A stretch of DNA of 64,000 nucleotides from Candidatus Centipeda massiliensis (GTDB lineage: Bacteria > Bacillota > Negativicutes > Selenomonadales > Selenomonadaceae), in NCBI RefSeq assembly GCF_900290285.1, contig NZ_LT985757.1, forward strand, positions 69,987-133,986, in the 5' to 3' direction. Position numbers and translations under genes: made by a program. This document shows positions 28,494 through 37,692 of this stretch, in pieces (within the stretch, counting starts at the first letter, position 1; every line of letters starts with the position of its first letter). Below the pieces are notes generated by a model. The model had not been told where the DNA came from. It saw nothing but the letters and a program-made list of their open reading frames with translations, and searched no databases.

Positions 28494-29525
28494 TTATGCT
28501 TTCGACTGAATCAACATTGCATCCCCAAAGGAAAACAAGCGGTATTTTTCTTCAACTGCCGTACGATATGCCTTCAGTGTGAATGTACGTCCGGCAAATG
28601 CACTAACCAACATAATCAGCGTGGATTTTGGCAGGTGGAAGTTCGTGATGACAGCGTCGACAACATTGAATTGATATCCGGGATAGATAAATATATCCGT
28701 CCATCCTGTTCCCACCTCAACACTTCCTGTCTGTGCAGCCGATGCTTCCAGCGTGCGAATAGATGTTGTGCCGACAGCGACAATACGTCTCCCTTCTTGT
28801 TTTGCTGTTTGAATCAACTTTGCTGTTTCCGCTGGTACAGAGTAGAACTCTTTGTGCATAACATGATCTTCGATCACGTCCACATGGACAGGTCGAAATG
28901 TTCCAAGCCCGACATGAAGGGTAACAAAGCCAAATTGGACGCCCTTATCCCGCAGCTCCTGCATGAGTGATTCTGTAAAGTGAAGTCCCGCCGTCGGAGC
29001 GGCAGCCGAGCCCTTGACACGGCTGTATACGGTCTGGTAGCGCTCTCGATCCGCAAGTTTCTCGTGGATATAGGGCGGAAGCGGCATCGTCCCCAAACGA
29101 TCCAAAATCTCTTCAAACACACCGTCATAGATAAAACGTACAATACGTCCACCAAAATCCGTATGGGCAAGAATCTCACAGGAAAGCTCGTCACCAAAAT
29201 GAATGATGGATCCAACGCGTACTTTCTTCCCCGGCTTTACCAACGCCTCCCACTGGTCTTTATCGATCTGACGCAGGAGAAAGACCTCGACCCTCCCGCC
29301 CGTATGACTGCGCGTTCCAATGAGGCGTGCAGGAATGACACGCGTATCATTGAAAATCAAAACATCTCCTTTCTTTAGATATGTTCCAAGTTCATAAAAT
29401 TGACGATGTTCAATCGCACCATCTTTTGGGTTCAAGACCATAAGACGAGCCGTGTCCCGCGGCTCAATCGGTGTCTGAGCAATGCGATCCTCTGGAAGAT
29501 CGTAGTCAAAATCTGAAATATTCAT
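28494..29525 (-). CDS. queA: S-adenosylmethionine:tRNA ribosyltransferase-isomerase QueA
   Basis: Transfers and isomerises the ribosyl of SAM onto 7-aminomethyl-7-deazaguanine in tRNA, forming epoxyqueuosine. The 343-residue protein has the family N-terminus (FDYDLPEDRIAQ), AAPTAGLHFTESLM, HVGLGTFRPV and the C-terminal NFHLPKSTLIMLVSAF. It acts just before QueH, encoded two genes upstream. No tgt gene is in the window. Confidence 0.96.
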   Translation of the reverse strand: MNISDFDYDLPEDRIAQTPIEPRDTARLMVLNPKDGAIEHRQFYELGTYLKKGDVLIFNDTRVIPARLIGTRSHTGGRVEVFLLRQIDKDQWEALVKPGKKVRVGSIIHFGDELSCEILAHTDFGGRIVRFIYDGVFEEILDRLGTMPLPPYIHEKLADRERYQTVYSRVKGSAAAPTAGLHFTESLMQELRDKGVQFGFVTLHVGLGTFRPVHVDVIEDHVMHKEFYSVPAETAKLIQTAKQEGRRIVAVGTTSIRTLEASAAQTGSVEVGTGWTDIFIYPGYQFNVVDAVITNFHLPKSTLIMLVSAFAGRTFTLKAYRTAVEEKYRLFSFGDAMLIQSKA

Positions 29526-29542
29526 CTAGCTGCACACCTTGC

Positions 29543-30691
29543 CTAGTATAACTTTTCGAGTGTAACGCCTGTATAGTAATGAAAGAGAATGTCCTTGTAA
29601 CTGCTCCCCTTGTCTGCAAGAGCTTTCGCCCCCCACTGGGAGAGTCCAAGCCCATGACCGGAACCATATCCACTGAATACGACATCAGTTATGCCAGCAC
29701 GTATATCAAACAGCGTACTTGGCAAAGAGAAGAATGTGCGCAGATCATTGCCAGAGAGAACGATACGTCCCTTCGTTCCGATCAACTCCGCCGAACGTAC
29801 GCGACCGGACGGACTTCGATCACCGCTCCCCTTTCCCACGATCAATGGAGAGAGATGTATTTCCTTGAGTGTTCCAAGCATGGTTCCGTTCTGTTCCACC
29901 TTTTGCATGAATTCACTCATCAGAACCGCGCGTGTCCATGGCTGTGTCTGCGTTTGCAGATCGGGCACAGCGCACAGATAGGGCACAGAGCTCCCCCACA
30001 CATGTTCGCTGAACTCCGTCATACCTCCGGAATCCGTGTGAAACAGAGCGTCAATGATGCTGCCGTTGTAACAGAGCACCTCTCCTCTCGTATGATTGAC
30101 CGCATCTGTTGTTGTGCGCGTCTCTGCCGCCATGCCTTCATAGACTTGACAATGTGACGTATTACAGAGGTCAAATCCCTCCGCACTGTGCCGCTTTCGA
30201 TTCTTCAGAGCGAAGGTACGCGCCGCAACACTCTGCGCCTGCAGCGCCTCTGCTGACCAGTTCGGCGGCATTTCTTTCGGGATAACGCCATAGAGATAGT
30301 CCTCAACCAGTACGTTATTGATGACGGTAATCCCATTCTTTTTCAACAGTGTGACAGATCCTCGATATGGTGCATCATTGATCTTGACAAATCCCACAAC
30401 ATTCGGCTGGATGAGCAAACGATCCGCCTTGATTTCCTGCCCATTCACAAGAAAATGCGCTTGCTGCATGCGAATGTCAAGTTCTATCCCTGATGGAACC
30501 TCCAAAATCGGTGCTTGGTCAGTATCTGCGTAGACGTGGAGGATACCATCGGTTGCTGCAAGCCGAACCTCGGATACGCCCTGACTGAGCCCCACAGTAA
30601 TTTCCGGCTGCCATGAAGCAACGCCCCGCTGAGGCAGAAAGGCAAGTACAACAAAGAAAAAGAAGCTGCAGAGCCAATGACAGCGATTCAT
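29543..30691 (-). CDS. SpoIID/LytB-domain protein (putative peptidoglycan lytic transglycosylase)
   Basis: Exported protein of 382 residues with a signal peptide (hydrophobic SFFFFVVLAFL, then VAS) and a SpoIID domain. The family motif is visible in DYLYGVIPKEMPPNWSAEALQAQ-type sequence near residue 145, with VAARTFAL after it and a final GYGSGHGLGLSQWGAK. The catalytic glutamate is in PKEMP. SpoIID cleaves denuded glycan in sporulating Firmicutes, but the wider family also occurs in non-sporulating cells. It lies between queA and queH in a housekeeping run. An in-frame GTG one codon upstream is an alternative start. Confidence 0.88.
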   Translation of the reverse strand: MNRCHWLCSFFFFVVLAFLPQRGVASWQPEITVGLSQGVSEVRLAATDGILHVYADTDQAPILEVPSGIELDIRMQQAHFLVNGQEIKADRLLIQPNVVGFVKINDAPYRGSVTLLKKNGITVINNVLVEDYLYGVIPKEMPPNWSAEALQAQSVAARTFALKNRKRHSAEGFDLCNTSHCQVYEGMAAETRTTTDAVNHTRGEVLCYNGSIIDALFHTDSGGMTEFSEHVWGSSVPYLCAVPDLQTQTQPWTRAVLMSEFMQKVEQNGTMLGTLKEIHLSPLIVGKGSGDRSPSGRVRSAELIGTKGRIVLSGNDLRTFFSLPSTLFDIRAGITDVVFSGYGSGHGLGLSQWGAKALADKGSSYKDILFHYYTGVTLEKLY

Positions 30692-30711
30692 CACAACGCC
30701 TTCTTTCCCAA

Positions 30712-31308
30712 TTATGCCATCAGGCGCAGTCGTTTCTTCTCTTTGTTTTCCTTGCGCTGAAGCTTACGAAGTGCACGACTGTAGCGCTCCTCCTCACTGA
30801 ATACACAGCCGCAGTAGGACTGACGGTAGAGCCCAAGTTCTTTGCTGAGATCGATCCCATCCTGCCAGCCGACGCGAAAATCCTCGTAGTAAAAGGAGAT
30901 TCCATATTCTTTGGCAAAACGTTCTGCAACGGAGCGCATGAGATCATGCTGTTGATAGATGCTGTAAAAAAGCGTCGAGGTAAAGCTGTCAAAGCCATGT
31001 TCTACCGCATATCGCGCTGATTCTTCCAACCGCCAGGTATAGCACATACGGCAGCGCCCCTTCTTTGTTCCCTCCGCCGGAAGCGCTTTCTTTAAAAATT
31101 CGCGCATCGCATACGTTTCGTCTGCAATAAAATCCATCTGCATAAGCTCCGCAAATTTCCTTGCGTTCTGCAGACGTTCCTCCCATTCTTTGTAGGGATG
31201 GATATTCGGGTTGAAGAAATATCCTGTGGGTTCAATGCCGTCGCCACGTAATTTTTTCAGAGGATAGCAGGAGCAGGGGCCACAACACATGTGCATGAGT
31301 AATCTCAT
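30712..31308 (-). CDS. queH: Epoxyqueuosine reductase QueH
   Basis: Iron-sulfur enzyme that reduces epoxyqueuosine to queuosine in tRNA, a cobalamin-independent replacement for QueG. Cysteines typical of the family are in MCCGPCSC at the N-terminus, CRMCYTW in the centre and YCGCVFS near the C-terminus. The start at 31308 (198 residues) uses an AAGGAG inside the end of ruvB and directly follows the ruvB stop; a start 10 codons earlier lacks a good site. The C-terminus is lysine- and arginine-rich. Confidence 0.92.
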   Translation of the reverse strand: MRLLMHMCCGPCSCYPLKKLRGDGIEPTGYFFNPNIHPYKEWEERLQNARKFAELMQMDFIADETYAMREFLKKALPAEGTKKGRCRMCYTWRLEESARYAVEHGFDSFTSTLFYSIYQQHDLMRSVAERFAKEYGISFYYEDFRVGWQDGIDLSKELGLYRQSYCGCVFSEEERYSRALRKLQRKENKEKKRLRLMA

Positions 31309-31309
31309 C

Positions 31310-32338
31310 TCAGAGCAACTCTCCTTGTCTAATTTCATTTTTGGGGAACGGAATCCCGATATGTTCGTATCCGCTGCGTGTTACAATCCGACCGCGTGCT
31401 GTACGGGCAATAAACCCCAACTGAATCAGATACGGTTCGTAGACATCCTCGATGGTCTCCACCATCTCACTGAGAGCTGCTGCCAACGTTTTTAGGCCGA
31501 CAGGCCCGCCGGAGAACTTTTGAATCATGACTTCCAGCATATAGCGATCCTTGTTCTCGAGCCCCTTGTCATCGACCTCAAGTGCTTCCAGTGCCTCAAT
31601 GGTAACGGTCTTCGATATCGTACGCTCACCTGCCACCTGTGCAATATCGCGGACACGCTTCAGGATGCGGTTTGCAACACGTGGCGTTCCCCGCGAGCGG
31701 CGTGCAATCTCGAGCGCCCCCTCACGCTCAATCTGCACAGAGAGGATCTCGGCGGTGCGTTCGATGATGAGCAGCAATGCTTCTGGTGTATAGTATTCCA
31801 AACGCGATTGGATGCCGAAACGGTCACGTAGAGGAGCTGAAAGTGCTCCCGTCTTGGTCGTTGCGCCAACGAGGGTAAACGGGGCAAGATCGAGACGCAG
31901 AGAGCGTGCGCTGGGTCCCTTGCCAATGATAATGTCAATGGCATGATCCTCCATCGCTGAATAGAGAATCTCCTCGACATGATGTGAAAGACGATGAATC
32001 TCATCAATGAAGAGAACATCATGCTCCTGCAGATTTGTGAGAAGAGAGGCAAGATCCCCCTGCCGTTCGATGGCAGGCGCCGAGGTCTGACGAAAATTGG
32101 CGCCCATCTCATTCGCAATGATCGCTGCAAGCGTTGTCTTTCCAAGTCCAGGCGGTCCATAGAGGAGGACATGATCCAGCGCTTCGCTGCGCGAGAGCGC
32201 CGCTTGTATGAACTTGGACAAATTCGACTTTACCTTATCCTGTCCGATGTACTCGTTCAAATGCCGTGGGCGAAGGCTATACTGCCAGCCGTCCGTCGTC
32301 TGTTCCTCAAAGGAAACAAGCTCCTCATCCTCATACAT
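31310..32338 (-). CDS. ruvB: Holliday junction branch migration ATPase RuvB
   Basis: Hexameric motor that drives branch migration with RuvA. The 342-residue protein has Walker [10 protein letters not shown], Walker B FIDEIHRL, the sensor [18 protein letters not shown] and a C-terminal winged helix. The ATG at 32338 is used. A TTG two codons upstream, better spaced from AGGAGG, is equally plausible. The order ruvC-ruvA-ruvB is standard. Confidence 0.96.
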   Translation of the reverse strand: MYEDEELVSFEEQTTDGWQYSLRPRHLNEYIGQDKVKSNLSKFIQAALSRSEALDHVLLYGPPGLGKTTLAAIIANEMGANFRQTSAPAIERQGDLASLLTNLQEHDVLFIDEIHRLSHHVEEILYSAMEDHAIDIIIGKGPSARSLRLDLAPFTLVGATTKTGALSAPLRDRFGIQSRLEYYTPEALLLIIERTAEILSVQIEREGALEIARRSRGTPRVANRILKRVRDIAQVAGERTISKTVTIEALEALEVDDKGLENKDRYMLEVMIQKFSGGPVGLKTLAAALSEMVETIEDVYEPYLIQLGFIARTARGRIVTRSGYEHIGIPFPKNEIRQGELL

Positions 32339-32363
32339 ATCCAATGTCACGTCCCTCCTTTCC

Positions 32364-32966
32364 TTAGAATCGCTGCAGCGCTGCCAACGCATAACGAATA
32401 ATTTCTTCCGTACTTGCCCACTCGGTCTTTTTTTTCAGCACAGATTGGATTTCGCTCTGTCCAAAGCCAAGATTGAGAAGCGCTTCTGTCGCCTCAGCAA
32501 TCTTATCTCCCATACCATCAGAACAATCACCTGTATGATCTGCATAGGAATCATCATCAAAAGAAGTGGTTGCTAGTTTATCCTTCAGTTCCAAGATAAT
32601 CCGCTCTGCCGTCTTTTTCCCAATCCCAGGGAGCTTCGTAATTGCCTTGACATCTTTTTGATGGATCAATCGATAAAACTCGTTTGCTGTAATTGCCGAA
32701 AGAATCCCCTGTGCAACCTTTGGGCCGATTCCCGATATGCCGATCAAATGTTGAAAGAGATCATACTCCTCCTGTGAAAAGAACCCATAAAGGAGGATCG
32801 CATCCTCGCGCACATGTGTATGAATATAGAGCATGACTTCTTCGCCGACATCGATATGATTGCGCGTCTGATGGGAGACAAACACACGATAGCCAACATC
32901 ATGGACATCTAAAAAGCAATAGTCTGGAAATGTGTAGGCAACTTTTCCACGTAAAAATCCGATCAT
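32364..32966 (-). CDS. ruvA: Holliday junction DNA helicase subunit RuvA
   Basis: Tetrameric protein that binds four-way junctions and loads RuvB. The 200-residue protein has the N-terminal OB fold ([11 protein letters not shown]), two helix-hairpin-helix motifs ([16 protein letters not shown] and [16 protein letters not shown]) and a C-terminal RuvB-binding domain. The ATG at 32966 gives the family N-terminus and follows GGGGAG. Confidence 0.96.
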   Translation of the reverse strand: MIGFLRGKVAYTFPDYCFLDVHDVGYRVFVSHQTRNHIDVGEEVMLYIHTHVREDAILLYGFFSQEEYDLFQHLIGISGIGPKVAQGILSAITANEFYRLIHQKDVKAITKLPGIGKKTAERIILELKDKLATTSFDDDSYADHTGDCSDGMGDKIAEATEALLNLGFGQSEIQSVLKKKTEWASTEEIIRYALAALQRF

Positions 32967-32984
32967 TGATTCTATGCTCCCCAT

Positions 32985-33479
32985 CTATATCCGATTGCGC
33001 CATGCTATACTGTCCACACAATGCGCGGCACTAATCGCGACCGCAAGGGCATCTGCCGTATCGTCAGGATGTGGCGGCGAGGGCAAGTTCAGGAGCTTCG
33101 TCACCATGTATATGACCTGTTCTTTTGTCGCCTTCCCATAGCCCGTCACAGACTGCTTTACCTGCAGTGGCGTACGCTCCACGATCGGAATATTATTCTG
33201 CGCTGCAGCAAGAAGTACGATGCCGCGTGCCTGTCCAACCGGAATCGCTGTCGTCACATTTCGATTGAAGAAAAGCTGCTCCACACCCATGGCATCGGGA
33301 GAATATTTTTCGATGAGCAATGTAAGCTCCGTATGGATTTTCAAAAGGCGCTTTTCCACCTCCATTTTCGATGGTGTTGTAATCGCACCGTAGGCATGAG
33401 AGCGCAGACGTGAGCCCGTCAGCTCCACAAAGCCATAGCCGCATATAGCAGTCCCAGGGTCGATACCGAGTACTAACAT
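32985..33479 (-). CDS. ruvC: Crossover junction endodeoxyribonuclease RuvC
   Basis: Resolves Holliday junctions. The 164-residue RNase H-fold protein has the first acidic residue in GIDPGTAICGYG, the glutamate in GVEQLFFNRN, and the C-terminal Asp pair in HPDDTADALAVAI. It begins the ruvCAB run, with the yebC terminator upstream. Confidence 0.96.
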   Translation of the reverse strand: MLVLGIDPGTAICGYGFVELTGSRLRSHAYGAITTPSKMEVEKRLLKIHTELTLLIEKYSPDAMGVEQLFFNRNVTTAIPVGQARGIVLLAAAQNNIPIVERTPLQVKQSVTGYGKATKEQVIYMVTKLLNLPSPPHPDDTADALAVAISAAHCVDSIAWRNRI

Positions 33480-33489
33480 CTTCTTATTC

Positions 33490-33520
33490 TTAAAAGAGTG
33501 CAGACATCACGTCTGCACTC
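33490..33520 (-). terminator. Terminator between yebC and ruvC
   Basis: On the minus strand GAGTGCAGAC, loop GTGAT, GTCTGCACTC, then TTTTAAGAATAAG. It is a strong stem just after yebC and directly before ruvC, so some read-through or a close ruvC promoter is needed. Confidence 0.85.
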
Positions 33521-33538
33521 CGATAAGCAATCCTCCGC

Positions 33539-34267
33539 TTATTCATCCATCTCATAGTTACTGTAGACGTTCTGGACATCATCGTTGTCCTCGAGCGCGT
33601 CGATCAGCGTCTGCATCTTCTCAGCGTCCTTATCAGCAAGATGAACCGTTGTATCCGGAACCATCGTTACCTCGGCAGATGCTGTTTCGATTCCCTTTTC
33701 TCCAAGAATCGCCTCAATCGCCTCAAAGGCTTCCGGTTCGGCAACAATCTCAAAGACATCGTCCTCCGAACGCATATCCTCTGCGCCGGCCTCCAGGACG
33801 ATCTCAAGGAGCGCATCCTCATCATCAAACGCCTCGCGCTCTACGATGAAAACCGCCTTCTTCTTAAACATCCATGCAACACAGCCATCCTGCCCAAGGT
33901 TGCCGCCGTACTTTGAAAAGAGATGACGGACATCCGCCGCCGTACGATTGCGGTTGTCGGTCAGAATATCGAGCATGACGGCTGTACCGCCTGGCCCATA
34001 CCCCTCGTAAAACAGCTCTTCGTAATTGCTGCCCTCAGTGGCGCCAAGCCCCTTCTGAATGGCTCGATTGATATTGTCCTTCGGGATATTGTTTGCCTTT
34101 GCCTTGGAAAGGGCAAGTTTCAGGCGCATATTCCCCGTAGGATCAGCGCCGCCCATGCGAACAGCAATCGTGATCTCACGCCCGATCTTCGTTGTAATCT
34201 TGCCGCGAATCGCGTCATTTGCGCCCTTCTTGCGTTTGATATTTGCCCATTTTGAATGTCCTGACAT
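33539..34267 (-). CDS. YebC/PmpR-family protein
   Basis: A 242-residue cytoplasmic protein with the family N-terminus MSGHSKWANIKRKKGANDA and the acidic central domain (YEGYGPGGTAVMLDILTDNRNRT). Members act as transcription regulators or relieve ribosome stalling at proline runs (TACO1/YebC); sequence alone does not decide. The ATG at 34267 follows GGAG. Genes of this family often sit before ruvC, as here. Confidence 0.93.
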   Translation of the reverse strand: MSGHSKWANIKRKKGANDAIRGKITTKIGREITIAVRMGGADPTGNMRLKLALSKAKANNIPKDNINRAIQKGLGATEGSNYEELFYEGYGPGGTAVMLDILTDNRNRTAADVRHLFSKYGGNLGQDGCVAWMFKKKAVFIVEREAFDDEDALLEIVLEAGAEDMRSEDDVFEIVAEPEAFEAIEAILGEKGIETASAEVTMVPDTTVHLADKDAEKMQTLIDALEDNDDVQNVYSNYEMDE

Positions 34268-34283
34268 CGTTCCGATCTCCTTC

Positions 34284-35486
34284 TCAATATACAAGCCGAT
34301 AGTGCTTCTTTTTTCCTTTTTTTATCAGTGCTGCACCATCCGTAAAATCCACTTCGCTAAGAATATAATGCTCATCGGAGACACGCACATCATTGAGCGT
34401 GAGCCCTCCCTGCTGAATCATGCGGCGAGCTTCACTCTTCGAGGAGAATACATCACCGCGCACAAGCACATCCACAAGCTTTTCACCCACAGCGGTATGG
34501 ATCTGTGGAATCTCCGTCGACGTACCGCCGCCGAAGAGGGCTTTCGCTGTCTCCTGTGCCTTCTCAGCCTCGCGCTCGCCATGAACGATCTTAGTCACCT
34601 CGTATGCGAGAATCTCCTTGGAGCGGTTGATCTCATGCCCCTCGGCAGAAGCAAGGCGACGCACCTCATCCATCGGGAGATACGTGAGCAGTGAGAGACA
34701 GGTCTCGACATCGGCATCATCGATATTGCGCCAATACTGGTAAAAGTCATAGGGCGACGTTTTTTCGGCATCGAGCCAGAGCGCACCGCCTGCTGTCTTT
34801 CCCATTTTGGTACCATCACTCTTTGTAAGCAGCTTGTTTGTAAGACCGAATACCGTGATGTTCTTCTTGCGACGGCAGAGTTCTACCCCCGCAATAATAT
34901 TCGACCACTGGTCATCGCCGCCCATCTCGAGCTTGCAACCATAGCGTCCATTGAGCTCCATGAAGTCATACGCCTGCATAATCATATAATTGAACTCAAG
35001 GAAGGTCAAGCCCTTTTCCCAGCGCTGCTTGTAGCTCTCGGCAGCGAGCATGCGATTGACGGTAAAGTGAGCGCCAATATCACGGAGCAGATCGATATAG
35101 TTCAGCTTGCGCAGCCAGTCTCCATTATCCACCATGATCGCCCGATCATCCGCGAAATCGATGAAGCGGGAAATCTGCCTTCGAAAGCAGTCACAATTAT
35201 GACGGATGGTCTCATCGGTCATCATCTTTCGCATATCCGTACGCCCTGAGGGGTCTCCAACGGTACCCGTGCCGCCGCCGACAAGACAGATCGGACGATG
35301 TCCCGCTCTCTGCAGATGAGACATTGCCATGAGCGCAATCAAATGCCCTGCATGAAGGCTGTCTGCCGTTGGGTCAAAACCGGTATAAAAAGAGACCTGC
35401 TCCTGTCCAAGGAGTTCGCGCAATCCTGCTTCATCTGTGCACTGCGCAAGAAACCCGCGTTCTTTCAGTATATCAATGGCGTTCAA
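34284..35486 (-). CDS. tyrS: Tyrosyl-tRNA synthetase
   Basis: Class I synthetase of 400 residues. The HIGH-like motif is [11 protein letters not shown], and the KMSKS-like loop is [12 protein letters not shown]-terminal S4 domain ([19 protein letters not shown]) binds tRNA. The start is TTG at 35486, 7 nt after AAGAGG. Only 15 bp separate it from the penicillin-binding-protein gene, so it is co-transcribed and has no T-box leader of its own. Confidence 0.96.
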   Translation of the reverse strand: MNAIDILKERGFLAQCTDEAGLRELLGQEQVSFYTGFDPTADSLHAGHLIALMAMSHLQRAGHRPICLVGGGTGTVGDPSGRTDMRKMMTDETIRHNCDCFRRQISRFIDFADDRAIMVDNGDWLRKLNYIDLLRDIGAHFTVNRMLAAESYKQRWEKGLTFLEFNYMIMQAYDFMELNGRYGCKLEMGGDDQWSNIIAGVELCRRKKNITVFGLTNKLLTKSDGTKMGKTAGGALWLDAEKTSPYDFYQYWRNIDDADVETCLSLLTYLPMDEVRRLASAEGHEINRSKEILAYEVTKIVHGEREAEKAQETAKALFGGGTSTEIPQIHTAVGEKLVDVLVRGDVFSSKSEARRMIQQGGLTLNDVRVSDEHYILSEVDFTDGAALIKKGKKKHYRLVY

Positions 35487-35501
35487 TATGCTACCTCTTT
35501 C

Positions 35502-37586
35502 TTAGTTCTGCCCTTTTTCTACTCCCGTTCCAGGCTCTGGCGGCTCTACGACAGATGACGGTGAGGAGTGTGTAGGAGAAGTATGGGGCGCACCCTCACT
35601 CTTTTCGGCACTGGAATTTGTTACTGGCTTAACAGAGTCCTTCCCCTTCTCATCTGGTTTTTTCTTTTCATTTTTTTCTTTCTCCGGATCTTCCATCGGC
35701 TCGCCTGAAGATGCAGCGAATGAGGGCGCCTCCTCGAAGTTTCGCACGGGAAGTCCCGCGAGAGCTTTCACCATAAATGCCTGCCATATAACGGCAGGTG
35801 TCGTTCCTCCAGCCATGCCATGTAGGTCACTGAGGCTGTCGTTTCCAATCCAGACGCCTGCAACTAAATCCGGTGTATATCCAACGAACCACGCATCGTG
35901 ATAGTCACTGGTCGTCCCTGTTTTTCCAGCGGCAGGTCTTCCGATATTGGCTCGTGTTCCCGTACCGCGACGGATAACCTCTTGCATCATTGCCGTCATC
36001 GTAGCAGCATTTGCTGCTGAAATCACACTCTTTTCCTTCCTCTGCGCTTCTTCAAGGACTTTCCCGGTACGTGAAACAACACGGATGATGGCCACCGGCT
36101 CAACATGTATGCCGCGATTTGCAAATGTACCATACGCGCTGGTAAGCTCTAGAGGAGTAACACCGCGAGTCATGCCGCCGAGTGCAACTGCAAGATTGCG
36201 GTCATTGGTATCTCCATCGAGAACAAAGGTTGATATCCCCATCTCCTGCGCGTAGTATATTGCCTTATCGATACCGATGTCCTGTGCAATTCGCACGGTA
36301 GGCACATTCAGTGACCACTGCACTACATCACGGAGGCGAACCTTGCCGGAAAAATTGCGGCTATAATTCTGTGGCTCCCAGCCGCCAATCTTTAAAGGTT
36401 TGTCGTCAATGATGGAATCTGCTGTATATTTGTTCTCAAGTGCAGCTGCAAAGACGAAAGGTTTGAATGCGGAACCGGGTTGACGTACGGCCTGCGTTGC
36501 CCGATTAAATTGATCTGTCCCACGTCCGCCAACCATAGCACGGATATAGCCCGTGTGTGGATCAATCGCAACTAAGGCACCCTGAGGCTGAACAATGCCA
36601 TTTGCATCAGTAAAATACGTTGGAAGGTTCTGCATCGCACTTTCAGCAGCCGCCTGCAGCCCCATATCAATGGTCGTATAAATCTTGAGGCCATCTTTAT
36701 AGATGGCATCATCCCCATACTTCTCCGAAAGCAGCTGTAGCACATAATCAACAAAGTAGGAGGGACCTTTTACGCCATCATTGGTTGTCTTCGCGATGGA
36801 TAACTCTTCCTTCTTTGCGGCCTTTGCCTCGCTTTCACTGATATAGCCATATTTGACCATCTGATCCAGAACGACAGCTTTACGCTGTGTTGCCGCTTCC
36901 ATATTATTGAGCGGCGAGTAATAGTTTGGGCTCTTTGGGATACCTGCGAGCATCGCACATTCATTCAGCGTCAGATCTTTGACATCCTTGCCAAAATACG
37001 TGCGTGCCGCAGCCTGAACACCATACGCTCCCTGCCCAAAATAAATCTGATTCATATAGAGTTCAAGGATTTCTTGCTTTGTATACTGACGTTCGAGCTG
37101 GAGCGCAAGAAATACTTCCTGTACTTTGCGCTTGAACGTCCGATCCTGCGTCAGATAGGCGTTCTTCGCAAGCTGCTGGGTGATGGTGGAGCCGCCCTCT
37201 GTAACCGTACGTCCCCGAATATTTGCCCATACAGCGCGTACGATTCCACGTGGATCAATTCCAATGTGCTCGTAAAATCGATTATCCTCAACGGCAATAA
37301 AGGCATTTTGGAGGTTTTTCGGAATTTCATTGATGCCGACAGGTCTGCGATTTTCAGCCGCATGAATATTGGCAATCTCGTTTCCATGAATATCATAGAT
37401 TTGAGATGATGCCGGAGGAACGATATCCTCCGCCAGATTCGGTCTGGTATTCAGGCTTGCTGTTAGGAATCCACACCCCACGCCAATAATCATGACAAAC
37501 AGGATCAGCCCAATGGCGAGAATTGCTTTTCCAAGAACGGAGCCGCTTTTTGACTTCTTTGTCACTTTCTTTTCGCTTTTCTGCAT
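35502..37586 (-). CDS. Class A penicillin-binding protein (PBP1A-type transglycosylase/transpeptidase)
   Basis: Bifunctional peptidoglycan synthase, 694 residues, with one N-terminal membrane anchor (about residues 18-40). The glycosyltransferase domain shows EDNRFYEHIGID and GGSTITQQLAKN. The transpeptidase domain has the active serine in PGSAFKPF, SLN in QWSLNVP and KTGTTS. The last 85 or so residues are a low-complexity Lys/Glu/Pro/Ser tail. The ATG at 37586 is preceded by AGGAAGG. Confidence 0.94.
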   Translation of the reverse strand: MQKSEKKVTKKSKSGSVLGKAILAIGLILFVMIIGVGCGFLTASLNTRPNLAEDIVPPASSQIYDIHGNEIANIHAAENRRPVGINEIPKNLQNAFIAVEDNRFYEHIGIDPRGIVRAVWANIRGRTVTEGGSTITQQLAKNAYLTQDRTFKRKVQEVFLALQLERQYTKQEILELYMNQIYFGQGAYGVQAAARTYFGKDVKDLTLNECAMLAGIPKSPNYYSPLNNMEAATQRKAVVLDQMVKYGYISESEAKAAKKEELSIAKTTNDGVKGPSYFVDYVLQLLSEKYGDDAIYKDGLKIYTTIDMGLQAAAESAMQNLPTYFTDANGIVQPQGALVAIDPHTGYIRAMVGGRGTDQFNRATQAVRQPGSAFKPFVFAAALENKYTADSIIDDKPLKIGGWEPQNYSRNFSGKVRLRDVVQWSLNVPTVRIAQDIGIDKAIYYAQEMGISTFVLDGDTNDRNLAVALGGMTRGVTPLELTSAYGTFANRGIHVEPVAIIRVVSRTGKVLEEAQRKEKSVISAANAATMTAMMQEVIRRGTGTRANIGRPAAGKTGTTSDYHDAWFVGYTPDLVAGVWIGNDSLSDLHGMAGGTTPAVIWQAFMVKALAGLPVRNFEEAPSFAASSGEPMEDPEKEKNEKKKPDEKGKDSVKPVTNSSAEKSEGAPHTSPTHSSPSSVVEPPEPGTGVEKGQN

Positions 37587-37692
37587 AGATACCTTCCTGT
37601 CTGGATGTTTCTCCACTGCACTCTGCCTACAATCCAATTTCTATATTTTATCACAAACTCCGAATTTTGTAAGGATATTTTGTCAAAATTGC

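Noticed and set aside
35487-35501. T-box leader for tyrS
   Set aside because: Only 15 bp separate tyrS from the upstream gene; alaS likewise has no specifier-loop or T-box sequence in its 125-bp leader.
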